A DNA stretch of 9,199 nucleotides from Pseudomonadota bacterium (GTDB lineage: Bacteria; Desulfobacterota; Desulfobacteria; Desulfobacterales; ETH-SRB1): positions 1 through 9,199 of the forward strand of contig JAHIKR010000132.1 of the NCBI GenBank assembly GCA_018897415.1, in the 5' to 3' direction. Made by a program: the position numbers and the translations under genes. Under the pieces are notes generated by a model. That model had not been told where the DNA came from, did no database searches, and worked only from the letters and a program-made list of their open reading frames with translations. Shown in pieces: positions 1-5,326 of this stretch (position 1 is its first letter; every line of letters begins with the position of its first letter).

Positions 1-96
1 AAAAAATAGATATACGAATCCACCAATACAATTTTCATATTCCGAAGGATTTAGTATTTCAAATTCAACACTTGTCCAGTATAATTTCATAATCAT
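1..96 (-). CDS. Cassette protein, 5' part only (runs off left edge)
   Basis: This is an open frame of 32 codons starting MIMKLYWTSVEFEILNPSEY and still open at the window edge. The start at 96 was chosen because AAGGAG lies nine bases upstream (RC: AAGGAG TATTTTTA ATG). A second in-frame ATG two codons later is possible but sits farther from the Shine-Dalgarno. The gene begins about 40 bases after the core site at the left end of the neighbouring attC, exactly where the next cassette of the array should begin. The amino-terminal part is acidic and aromatic with no signal peptide, so the product is probably cytoplasmic. I do not recognise the family from this fragment. Confidence 0.6.
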   Translation of the reverse strand, partial: MIMKLYWTSVEFEILNPSEYENCIGGFVYLFF

Positions 97-133
97 TAAA
101 AATACTCCTTATTAAAAATATCTGTTTGGTCAT

Positions 134-197
134 CATAACGTAAAGCTAACTTGACGCGGGGCTGTTCCCGCGGTCAATGTTGAGCGCCTTGTTGGAC
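134..197 (-). other. attC recombination site of the HNH-like cassette
   Basis: The outer core sites are GTTGGAC (191-197, which reads GTCCAAC in the cassette direction) and ATAAC (near 135-139, GTTATGA in the cassette direction). Inside is an imperfect inverted repeat. TTGAC-GCGGG (151-160) pairs with CCCGC-GTCAA (167-177) with one bulged G at 172, and GCTAAC (145-150) pairs with GTTGAGC (179-185) with another bulge. The loop is six bases. Bulged bases on one arm and a core pair near 64 bp are the marks of attC. The site follows the stop of the gene at 207-962 by ten bases. Confidence 0.85.
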
Positions 198-206
198 AAA
201 AAAACC

Positions 207-962
207 TCAGCCTTGATCATTGATTATTGGACTCAGACGTTCAGTTAGGGCTTCCAAACCCCATTCGCCATCGAGACCGTAGTTTGTTGGCCACTGTTGT
301 GAATATGGGATTAGTGGCCACACCCGTAAAAAAGTCTTGTCCCATGGCCCCTCCCGGGAATCGTATGTTATTGAAATTTCTTTGGGAAGACTGGCAGGTG
401 TTCTTATTGATAAAACCTGAAGAGCTAAAGAACCGAAGGCCATCGTAGTGACATATGCCTTTACCTCATTGTCGCCCGGTGCAGTGCGGAGATCCTTTCC
501 TACGCTGTAGATGTTTGGCTGATTTACACATTTGGCAATCCATATGGATGTGCGCTCGGGAATAGCCGATACAGCACGCATATTCTGACGCTCATTTTCA
601 GAATAGAAGAACATTCTTTTCGGATAAAGAGCCTCCAGTGCCATAGCTGTCTTAATTGCCCAAACTGCAATCACTGCTTGCGATGAAGCGTCCAAAGCCC
701 TTAATTGCTCGTCAAGTATTGAAACCACAATTGGTTTCATCTCACTTTCGAGTTTACTCATCCATCCATTATTACAGTTTCCGCAGACACATTTTGAGGG
801 TAGCAGTTGCGGAGTTTTCGTCTGCCATGTGCCAAGCTTATGGCCACCGCGTTCCCCTTCCATATGTGAAGCTTCGGACAAAGGGAAACGTTTGGTCAAC
901 CATTGTGGCCAGATATCTTCTTTACTTGATGCTTTTTCTTGGCAGAACATGCATGTACGCAT
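207..962 (-). CDS. HNH-like zinc-finger protein, integron cassette
   Basis: This 251-residue protein opens with a treble-clef type zinc site: C4-x2-C7, then KEDIWPQWL (14-22), and later C60-x2-C63 followed by NNGWMS (64-69). The layout C-x2-C ... KE(D/H)xxPxWL ... C-x2-CNNGWM is that of a group of HNH-endonuclease-like proteins often seen in accessory DNA. The usual catalytic His of the KEH motif is Asp16 here, so nuclease activity is uncertain; some relatives, as I recall, also carry KED. The remaining 180 residues are a helical then beta-rich region I do not recognise. There is no signal peptide, so it is probably cytoplasmic. The start at 962 has GGAG eight bases upstream and follows attC core GTTGGAC closely. 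The fold call is from motifs; the function (nuclease, nucleic-acid binding or defence) is inferred. Confidence 0.75.
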   Translation of the reverse strand: MRTCMFCQEKASSKEDIWPQWLTKRFPLSEASHMEGERGGHKLGTWQTKTPQLLPSKCVCGNCNNGWMSKLESEMKPIVVSILDEQLRALDASSQAVIAVWAIKTAMALEALYPKRMFFYSENERQNMRAVSAIPERTSIWIAKCVNQPNIYSVGKDLRTAPGDNEVKAYVTTMAFGSLALQVLSIRTPASLPKEISITYDSREGPWDKTFLRVWPLIPYSQQWPTNYGLDGEWGLEALTERLSPIINDQG

Positions 963-982
963 TTATTTTCTCCGTTCGCGAA

Positions 983-1054
983 GTCCAACGTTTGAACTCA
1001 CTGGTTTTTACGAAGCGTAGCGGAGTAAAAATCCAGTGTAGTGATTTGTTATAA
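983..1054 (-). other. attC recombination site of the two-gene VanZ-like cassette
   Basis: GTCCAAC (983-989) and GTTATAA (1048-1054) are the core sites. Between them CACTGG-TTTTTAC (999-1011) pairs fully with GTAAAAA-t-CCAGTG (1025-1038), leaving a single bulged T at 1032 and a 13-base loop. In the cassette direction it follows the stop of the gene at 1057 directly and ends with GTTGGAC, just before the next gene's ribosome binding site. Confidence 0.88.
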
Positions 1055-1056
1055 TA

Positions 1057-1449
1057 TTATTCCAATAAATTCAAAGAGATAAGTTGCCATTGGTCGTCAC
1101 TTACTTGTTGGATTTCACCGATAAATCTAGTTCGTATTTGTGCTCCAAAACTATTTTGAGCATCGACATATGATACGATTCTATATTTTTGGCCATCCAG
1201 AGATGTTACATGATCTAATTTCCCGTCAAATACACCAGGGAATTCTGCGGTGCTTGGAGATTTAAGTCTGCGTTTAACAAAATCTTCCATCATGATATAA
1301 GCCATTGACTTATTATCTTCAGTTTTCCATGCATTTGGGTCTCTTGGCTTGCTATTGTTGGTATCAGTGCTTCCAACAGCTAAAAAAACAAACACTAAAA
1401 GTCCTACGAGTGAAAGTAAATGTTTAAATAATAACTTTTGGGTTTGCAT
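1057..1449 (-). CDS. Small membrane-anchored or exported protein
   Basis: This protein has 130 residues. Residues 8-26 are a hydrophobic stretch that works as a signal anchor or signal peptide, ending in AVGS without a lipobox Cys. The mature part starts with a polar linker (28-46) and then AYIMMEDFVKRRLKSPSTAEFP (50-71 overall). This AYxMxxxFVxxxLKSPSTAxFP pattern recurs in many small phage and cassette proteins of unknown function. The rest is predicted beta-rich, ending SLNLLE. ATG at 1449 has AGGAG seven bases upstream, and it overlaps the 3' end of the upstream VanZ-like gene by 26 bases in another frame. Both therefore sit in one cassette and are probably translationally coupled. The product probably faces the periplasm. 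The function is unknown. Confidence 0.8.
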   Translation of the reverse strand: MQTQKLLFKHLLSLVGLLVFVFLAVGSTDTNNSKPRDPNAWKTEDNKSMAYIMMEDFVKRRLKSPSTAEFPGVFDGKLDHVTSLDGQKYRIVSYVDAQNSFGAQIRTRFIGEIQQVSDDQWQLISLNLLE

Positions 1450-1879
1450 AGTGTCTCCTAAATATAGTTACTGGTAAAATAAACCCAATTATATAAAATG
1501 CCATATCATATAAACAAAACGAGCCTTGAACAATATGGATTGATTGCAATAATTCTGTTTCAATACTTAAAAAAAGAGGAGCTGAAATCCAAAACAGAGC
1601 GGTAATATTCTTCATATTACCCTTCCAAATTATTAGCATTAAATAGGTGGCAGAATAAACCCATATACCATCTGGCAATGAGTATAAAATAATGATAGGC
1701 ATTTTATCTTTAAAACCAATCACTACATCTCTCAAGCTCATAACTGTGTCCAGTAATGAGACCTTATCAAACCACAAAAAAACAGTAAGACTTTCTTTGC
1801 GGAATAAAATATAAATAAATGCTCCAACACATACTGGCAAAAACACATGTACAGCAATATCTTTAGTTATTTTTTTCAA
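1424..1879 (-). CDS. VanZ-like integral membrane protein (TTG start)
   Basis: This protein has 151 residues, most of them in about four membrane segments (roughly 10-26, 60-83, 92-107 and 125-140). The third loop has E109-LL-Q112 followed by G119-x5-D125 and G132. This resembles the E-x2-Q ... (G)tfD-x2-D ... G pattern of VanZ-like proteins, as does the preceding LPDGIWVYS segment found in related short membrane proteins. VanZ itself gives low-level teicoplanin resistance; for the many short relatives the role is unknown, so no function is claimed. The frame has no ATG near its beginning: the best start is TTG at 1879, with only a weak AAAGAAA upstream, and the first in-frame ATG is at codon 47, after the first membrane helix. 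Expression may therefore be low. It shares a cassette with the overlapping gene at 1057-1449. Confidence 0.72.
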   Translation of the reverse strand: MKKITKDIAVHVFLPVCVGAFIYILFRKESLTVFLWFDKVSLLDTVMSLRDVVIGFKDKMPIIILYSLPDGIWVYSATYLMLIIWKGNMKNITALFWISAPLFLSIETELLQSIHIVQGSFCLYDMAFYIIGFILPVTIFRRHYANPKVII

Positions 1880-1897
1880 TCGTAATTTCTTTTTGTA

Positions 1898-1986
1898 TTA
1901 TAACGTTTTGGGTAACCTGCCGCGCCCCGGCGCGTCCAGGAAACATGCCCGCAGATCTCGCGGTCAGGTTCACCCGATGGTTATGT
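1898..1986 (-). other. attC recombination site of the DUF4875-like cassette
   Basis: TTATAAC (1898-1904) and GTTATGT (1980-1986) form the outer cores. AACCTG-CCGCG (1914-1924) pairs with CGCGG-t-CAGGTT (1959-1970), with one bulged T, and GGGT (1910-1913) can pair with ACCC nearby, again around a bulge. The loop of about 34 bases is longer than in the neighbouring sites. Confidence 0.82.
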
Positions 1987-1996
1987 TTTCATTTTT

Positions 1997-2668
1997 CTAT
2001 TGCATTTTGTAAGTCAGTACTTTTAAGTAAATTTGTTCCAGTTTTTCCCCTGATATTCCGAATTTTTTAGCAACTTTTCGTTTTACAATTTCCTCATCCA
2101 CGTTTGGGTCAGCCCACAATTCTTTTTCAAATGAGTCGTAAATTGTGAATTCTTCTTTTGTTGGCATATTGGCACTGGATATCTTGCCAACTTTTTCTTT
2201 AATATCAAATGTATATTTATATGAAGACCTGTCATTGGTGGATGCGATGTCAGGAGTAACTCCACCCCAATTACCATATGGGCACCATTCCATTTTGCCA
2301 AAAGTGTAAAAACTCTCAGAATCTTCCTTTCTGTCGTAAGCAAATATTACAATTGCATCTATATCAGAATTTTTCTTTGTTTCTTGGGCAACGAGATGTT
2401 TCATCGATGCCTTAAGCTCTTCTTTTGATATGTCAGAGGGGACAACTATTCTATATTCTTTTCTAATGTTTACAGGCAAAGATTTTAACTCAGAAGCACT
2501 ATATTTAGATAAATTTTTCGTTAATGCTTTTATACTCAAGTCTCTAGAGCTGACGATAGTGTATGGTTTGGCTAGCATGTTATTATTAGCACTTTGAGCT
2601 AAGTCGCAAATAACAATGAAATTAAAAATAATTGTAAAAGCGGCAATGACACAAAATTTAAGTTTCAT
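1997..2668 (-). CDS. Secreted protein resembling the DUF4875 family
   Basis: This is a 223-residue protein starting MKLKFCVIAAFTIIFNFIVI. The frame stays open upstream to 2773, but that extension reads through the attC site. ATG at 2668 has a strong GGAGG six to seven bases upstream and is followed by a typical signal peptide (1-26, cleavage likely after AQSA), so this start is preferred. The mature protein contains YRIVVPSDISKEEL (72-85), an IDAIVIFAYDRKED strand-turn (103-116), FGKMEWCPYGNWGG (123-136) and a C-terminal helix pair ending KKFGISGEKLEQIYLKV. From memory this order of motifs matches DUF4875, a family with no known function seen in phage and cassette contexts. The product should be periplasmic. 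Its cassette neighbours give no further hint. Confidence 0.78.
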   Translation of the reverse strand: MKLKFCVIAAFTIIFNFIVICDLAQSANNNMLAKPYTIVSSRDLSIKALTKNLSKYSASELKSLPVNIRKEYRIVVPSDISKEELKASMKHLVAQETKKNSDIDAIVIFAYDRKEDSESFYTFGKMEWCPYGNWGGVTPDIASTNDRSSYKYTFDIKEKVGKISSANMPTKEEFTIYDSFEKELWADPNVDEEIVKRKVAKKFGISGEKLEQIYLKVLTYKMQ

Positions 2669-2692
2669 AATCCCTCCTTTGTTGTTTCTCAA

Positions 2693-2757
2693 ACATAACG
2701 AAAAGCTCAGCCGGAGCAGCCCAGCGGGCTGCGATCGGCTGTAGCGACGGGTTATGC
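2693..2757 (-). other. attC recombination site of the secreted-protein cassette
   Basis: ACATAAC (2693-2699) and GTTATGC (2751-2757) bracket a clear stem: AGCCG (2709-2713) with CGGCT (2736-2740), then GCAGCCC (2716-2722) with GGGCTGC (2726-2732) around a three-base AGC loop. Two bases against three separate the two helices, giving an extrahelical base. Confidence 0.88.
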
Positions 2758-2772
2758 TTTTGTATAATCTCA

Positions 2773-3324
2773 TTACCGAGGTGTAATTTTGATAACTCGG
2801 TAGGCTTCAATCGCACCCTGAAGTCGCCGGCCCATCAAGTATGTCGCGTCCGGGTACTGCCACTCGACGAGCAAGCCATTCTCATCACGACCTACTTGCT
2901 TTACAGATATTGCCTTCCCACGCCTTTCCAGTACGGTGTCGGCTAGCATGCCCATAGTCACTAGCTGTCTGCCGTTTGCTACGCTCTTGCTTGACTGTGA
3001 AGAAGAAGTGGCTGGCTTTTCCAGCTTCGCGGTGACCTTTTCGATTTGCCTTACTACATAAGCACCAGTGCCGCTTTTGGGAGGCCCGTAAGTAATAATA
3101 TATGTAGCACCTGCGTCATTGTAATACCCTTTACTGGTGTCTCCATAATTGTAACCAGAAGCAACATATTTGTCAGCCTTGATTCTGCTCTGAACGATAT
3201 CCGCGCCTTGTCCGATTGTGATTTTGTTTCCCTGAATTGTGGCTTGCTTTACCTTCACAGTATCCTCTGCAAGACTGAATGACGCCATACAGAATATCAT
3301 AAATACAACCATGGCTATTCTCAT
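2773..3324 (-). CDS. Secreted protein of unknown function
   Basis: This is a 183-residue protein with a classical signal peptide (1-19, MRIAMVVFMIF..., cleavage after SLA before EDTV). The mature part has an N-terminal repeat-like segment, VKVKQATIQGNKITIGQG (23-40). It is followed by a Tyr/Gly-rich stretch (YNYGDTSKGYYNDAGATY, 58-75), a short Ser-rich linker (TSSSQSSKS, 106-114) and a C-terminal domain with LVTMGM, GMLADTVLERRGKA and LLVEWQYPDATYLMGRRL. The last domain, with a turn-rich beta pattern and a small-protein scale, recalls SmpA/BamE-like or 'start of a beta hairpin then W-x-Y-P' domains in outer-membrane-associated small proteins, but I do not assign a family. ATG at 3324 has AAGGAG about eight bases upstream. 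It is probably periplasmic. Confidence 0.75.
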   Translation of the reverse strand: MRIAMVVFMIFCMASFSLAEDTVKVKQATIQGNKITIGQGADIVQSRIKADKYVASGYNYGDTSKGYYNDAGATYIITYGPPKSGTGAYVVRQIEKVTAKLEKPATSSSQSSKSVANGRQLVTMGMLADTVLERRGKAISVKQVGRDENGLLVEWQYPDATYLMGRRLQGAIEAYRVIKITPR

Positions 3325-3346
3325 TTCCTATTTCTCCTTTCTCGAT

Positions 3347-3412
3347 GCATAACGCCCCGCCTGACCAGCGGGCGCGGTTTTTAGCCCGTCTGCGTCCAGG
3401 CGCATGTTAGGC
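3347..3412 (-). other. attC recombination site of the HEPN-like cassette
   Basis: GCATAAC (3347-3353) and GTTAGGC (3406-3412) are textbook core sites. In the cassette direction CGCCTG, GAC, CAG and CGGGC pair with GCCCG, CTG, GTC and CAGGCG, with single unpaired G and A on one arm and a loop of about ten bases that includes TAAAAACCGC. The TAA stop codon of the gene at 3407-4216 lies inside the GCCTAAC core. Confidence 0.93.
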
Positions 3413-4216
3413 ATCAAATTCGATAGCCTTCTTTATTGCTTCTTTGGATACATGACCGCAACTCCTGTGATGCTCTTTTGTCCACCAACGTCGGCACAGT
3501 TTAGGTTGATACGGAAATCGATCAATCTTTGGCTCACAGCCTTCAAATGATGTGATCGCATTCCTAAGTTTTAGATACCCAGCAAATGATGACATATTCG
3601 TTTTTTGCCATTGATCTGCTGCATCTGCCTCCCAAGCTGGAACACGAAACCCCATTGACGACAAAGAATGCAGGAATTGTTGATTATTGATAATGATTAT
3701 TTCATGCGTATCCGGCCTTGGATTTAAATAATTCCAACCAAAGAGCCAGTAAGGGAAATTTTCTTGTGCTGTTTCGTAATAGCGAACGATATATTCTGCA
3801 ACCGATATAAGCACGGAGTCAGGATCAACTGTTTCAAGCCTTCCGTAAATGTCGTGCCCACTTGTTTTCGGATGAGTCAGATCACCTCTAATTTCATTAA
3901 AAAGTTTCAGCATTTCCATTGCTTCATCTGTTATTTCTGGCTTAGTCGACAATATCTTTTTTGGCCATTTCTTTAGCTTATCCATGATTCGGCCGTTGCG
4001 AAGCACCTTGAATACTTCCTCTTCTTCTTTCTCTTTTTCAAGGTATTTTCTCATACGCTGATTCAGAAATGCTTCTAGCGAAGCAATCCCAAAATACAAC
4101 GATGATGTTAAATGATGAAATTTGCCTATTTCATTCGGTGCTTCCTGTGCAGCAACAATTTCCCGATATAACGATGAGAAGTTTTGCCAGCATGGATCAG
4201 TGGACCAAGGATTCAT
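3407..4216 (-). CDS. HEPN-like helical protein, putative RNase-fold
   Basis: This is a 269-residue soluble protein. The N-terminal half is strongly helical: LTSSLYFGIASLEAFLNQRM (36-55), a charged helix with KEKEEEE (61-67), and then FNEIRGDLTHP (106-116). R110-x4-H115 fits the R-x4-6-H catalytic motif of HEPN domains. The preceding 'ASLEAFLN' helix is also usual for HEPN proteins, which act as metal-independent RNases in toxin-antitoxin and abortive-infection systems. The C-terminal part (from about 160) is rich in aromatics and ends with C241RRWW, HH (249-250), C253 and H255, a possible metal-binding cluster. ATG at 4216 has AGAGGAAA upstream. No antitoxin gene shares the cassette, which argues against a simple HEPN-MNT toxin pair. 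The assignment rests on motif and helix pattern only. Confidence 0.72.
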   Translation of the reverse strand: MNPWSTDPCWQNFSSLYREIVAAQEAPNEIGKFHHLTSSLYFGIASLEAFLNQRMRKYLEKEKEEEEVFKVLRNGRIMDKLKKWPKKILSTKPEITDEAMEMLKLFNEIRGDLTHPKTSGHDIYGRLETVDPDSVLISVAEYIVRYYETAQENFPYWLFGWNYLNPRPDTHEIIIINNQQFLHSLSSMGFRVPAWEADAADQWQKTNMSSFAGYLKLRNAITSFEGCEPKIDRFPYQPKLCRRWWTKEHHRSCGHVSKEAIKKAIEFDA

Positions 4217-4228
4217 TGGTTTCCTCTT

Positions 4229-4293
4229 GCCTAACGCTGGCGGTCACCAGCGGGTGCGTTTTTTGCTCGTCTGGTGCACTGGCATTGTTAGGC
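4229..4293 (-). other. attC recombination site of the lipoprotein cassette
   Basis: GCCTAAC (4229-4235) and GTTAGGC (4287-4293) are perfect complementary cores 65 bp apart end to end. The interior folds through GCTGG/GGT/CACCAG against CTGGTG/CACTGGC with unpaired bases on one arm. The loop contains a T-run (GCGTTTTTTGC), much like the loop of the previous site (GCGGTTTTTAGC). Confidence 0.92.
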
Positions 4294-4303
4294 GACAATA
4301 TGA

Positions 4304-4864
4304 TCATCGCGAGAAGATAGTCCTGACCTCTTGATCCCGGATAAATTTTTCATATCCCGAAAGGATCATCTCGTTGACAGAAGGCCCAAAGTCAGCCGCG
4401 CTGCCAAATTTGCCTGTCTTCTTGGGCTCTGCTGTGTAAACCTTATTCAGAAGCACAGAGGAATCACTCTTGCGGAGAATTTTGTAGCGGATGGAGTAAC
4501 TCCATGTGACACTGTAACCAAGATCGTCAGCCTTAAACTCCAGGACATTTCCGCATACCTGGAGGGGATAGTTATCTCCAATCATGAATCCTGTCTTTTC
4601 CAATTCAAGCGCAGTCGACCGCTGGACGAGATCTGCTACATTTACGGCAATATAGATCCCCGCTATGGCTGTATTCTGTATTTGGTTGGGCTTGACCTTG
4701 CCCCGCTCGGCAGGCTCGTACACAAATCGTCCAACATCTGTCCGGCCCTGATAACGTATAAAGTTCTGCGGGGTGTAGCTGACTGGAATTGTTACTGAGC
4801 AGCCCGACAGCAAGATTACCGCAATAGCACCGAATATCATATTTGCATGAATACGACTTTTCAT
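4304..4864 (-). CDS. Putative lipoprotein
   Basis: This is a 186-residue protein starting MKSRIHANMIFGAIAV. The lipobox LSGC places the lipidated Cys at residue 22, so signal peptidase II processing and membrane anchoring are expected; Ser after Cys suggests outer-membrane sorting. The frame is open to 4915 through the attC half-site, but ATG at 4864 is preferred because AAAGGAG lies upstream (spacing about 11, rather long) and the signal peptide starts there. The mature protein has VADLVQRSTALELEKTGF, then LEFKADDLGYSVTWSYSIRYKILRK and KKTGKFGSAADFGPSVNEMILSGYEKF. This overall pattern, with an ordered alternation of helix and sheet, recalls small YajG-like or LPS-assembly-type lipoproteins, but I cannot place it in a family. 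No partner gene is in the cassette. Confidence 0.8.
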   Translation of the reverse strand: MKSRIHANMIFGAIAVILLSGCSVTIPVSYTPQNFIRYQGRTDVGRFVYEPAERGKVKPNQIQNTAIAGIYIAVNVADLVQRSTALELEKTGFMIGDNYPLQVCGNVLEFKADDLGYSVTWSYSIRYKILRKSDSSVLLNKVYTAEPKKTGKFGSAADFGPSVNEMILSGYEKFIRDQEVRTIFSR

Positions 4865-4897
4865 AAGAGTTTGGACTCCTTTGTATTGTAGTCTGCC

Positions 4898-4904
4898 GCC
4901 TAAC
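4898..4904 (-). other. Orphan attC half-site (core GCCTAAC)
   Basis: GCCTAAC reads GTTAGGC in the cassette direction and sits just before the ribosome binding site of the lipoprotein gene, as every downstream attC core does. The adjoining bases GCAGAACTCACCGG look like the inner part of an attC arm. The matching core and second arm that should lie 50-110 bases to the right are missing; palindromic DNA is present instead. The site is therefore the remaining half of the attC of the truncated cassette at 4967-5182. Confidence 0.75.
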
Positions 4905-4926
4905 GCAGAACTCACCGGAAGGACAT

Positions 4927-4987
4927 AAGGGTCAGGTCTTCATTCTTCACTCTCCATAAAATTCTGTCAAGAATGAAGACCTGACCC
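4927..4987. repeat. Palindromic REP/RAYT-type element
   Basis: The 19-base arm GGGTCAGGTCTTCATTCTT (4929-4947) is perfectly complementary to AAGAATGAAGACCTGACCC (4969-4987), with a 21-base spacer. The GGGTCAGGTC motif and the long hairpin resemble palindromes found next to REP-associated tyrosine transposases and spread as non-autonomous units; that relation is from memory. It separates the orphan attC half from the broken gene, so it or the event that brought it removed the cassette's 3' end. Confidence 0.8.
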
Positions 4988-5182
4988 CCTTGTCTTCTGA
5001 CCCCCTTGTCTTCCGTACGCTGCTTGGTCTCTAAATAACTGAAATAGGGCGCCAATTAAGGCACAAATGGCCGGAGTTGCCGCAATTCCCTTCCAAAAAT
5101 CATTAGGAAGAATTAAAACTATGATGAATGAGAGAATAAAAATTATTGCTAAGGCAATATAAAGGATTTTCTTTTGATTCAT
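4967..5182 (-). pseudogene. Truncated small membrane-protein cassette gene
   Basis: The open frame encodes 71 residues, but only about the first 57 look native. There is one strong membrane helix (6-25), then LPNDFWKGIAATPAICALIGALFQLFRDQAAY (25-56 overall). The last 14 or so residues (RQGGQKTRGSGLHS) are translated from the 16-bp direct repeat and the palindrome arm. From memory, cassette proteins with this same ALFQLFRDQAAY segment continue well past it with a long helical domain, so this one seems to have lost its C-terminal part. The attC that should follow is reduced to a half-site. No clear Shine-Dalgarno precedes ATG at 5182. If made, the product would be an inner-membrane fragment. 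The intact relative's function is unknown. Confidence 0.72.
4981..5012. repeat. Tandem 16-bp direct repeat at the element edge
   Basis: CTGACCCCCTTGTCTT occurs twice without a gap, at 4981-4996 and 4997-5012. The first copy starts inside the right arm of the palindrome. Duplication by slippage, or partial nesting of two insertions, would explain it. The normal coding sequence of the truncated gene ends just to the right, at about 5013. Confidence 0.9.
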
Positions 5183-5191
5183 AATTTAACC

Positions 5192-5316
5192 ACTTAACGC
5201 TTGGCATAACCTGCACCCAAAGAACAATGGATTTGTAAATGCCGACTTCAACTCAAATCTCCGAAGAAACGGAAGAGGCCCGGCTTTGGGTGTCAGAGTT
5301 AATGCCCTTGTTATAT
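5192..5316 (-). other. Long attC recombination site of the AlbA_2 cassette
   Basis: ACTTAAC (5192-5198) fits RYYYAAC and GTTATAT (5310-5316) is its partner. CACCCAAAG (5213-5221) pairs perfectly with CTTTGGGTG (5284-5292), and GGCATAACCTG outside it pairs with CAGAGTTAATGCC with bulges. The central loop of about 60 bases makes the site roughly 125 bp, the longest in the window and similar in size to Vibrio cholerae repeats. Confidence 0.85.
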
Positions 5317-5326
5317 GCCATGCTTT

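Noticed and set aside
656..1054. 132-codon open frame on the plus strand
   Set aside because: It is antisense to the HNH-like gene and runs through an attC site; a real gene would not span the recombination site.
983..1054. Hairpins between genes as rho-independent terminators
   Set aside because: They lack a U-run placed after the stem in the direction of transcription, and each is flanked by integron core sites, so attC is the better explanation.
2669..2773. 35-residue N-terminal extension of the DUF4875-like protein
   Set aside because: The extension is the attC site read in frame. The strong GGAGG and signal peptide place the start at 2668.
4331..4798. 155-codon open frame on the plus strand
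   Set aside because: It lies fully antisense to the lipoprotein gene, has no ribosome site, signal or recognisable domain, and runs against the uniform orientation of the array.
4865..4915. 17-residue extension of the lipoprotein
   Set aside because: It would put residues before the signal peptide and read through the attC half-site.
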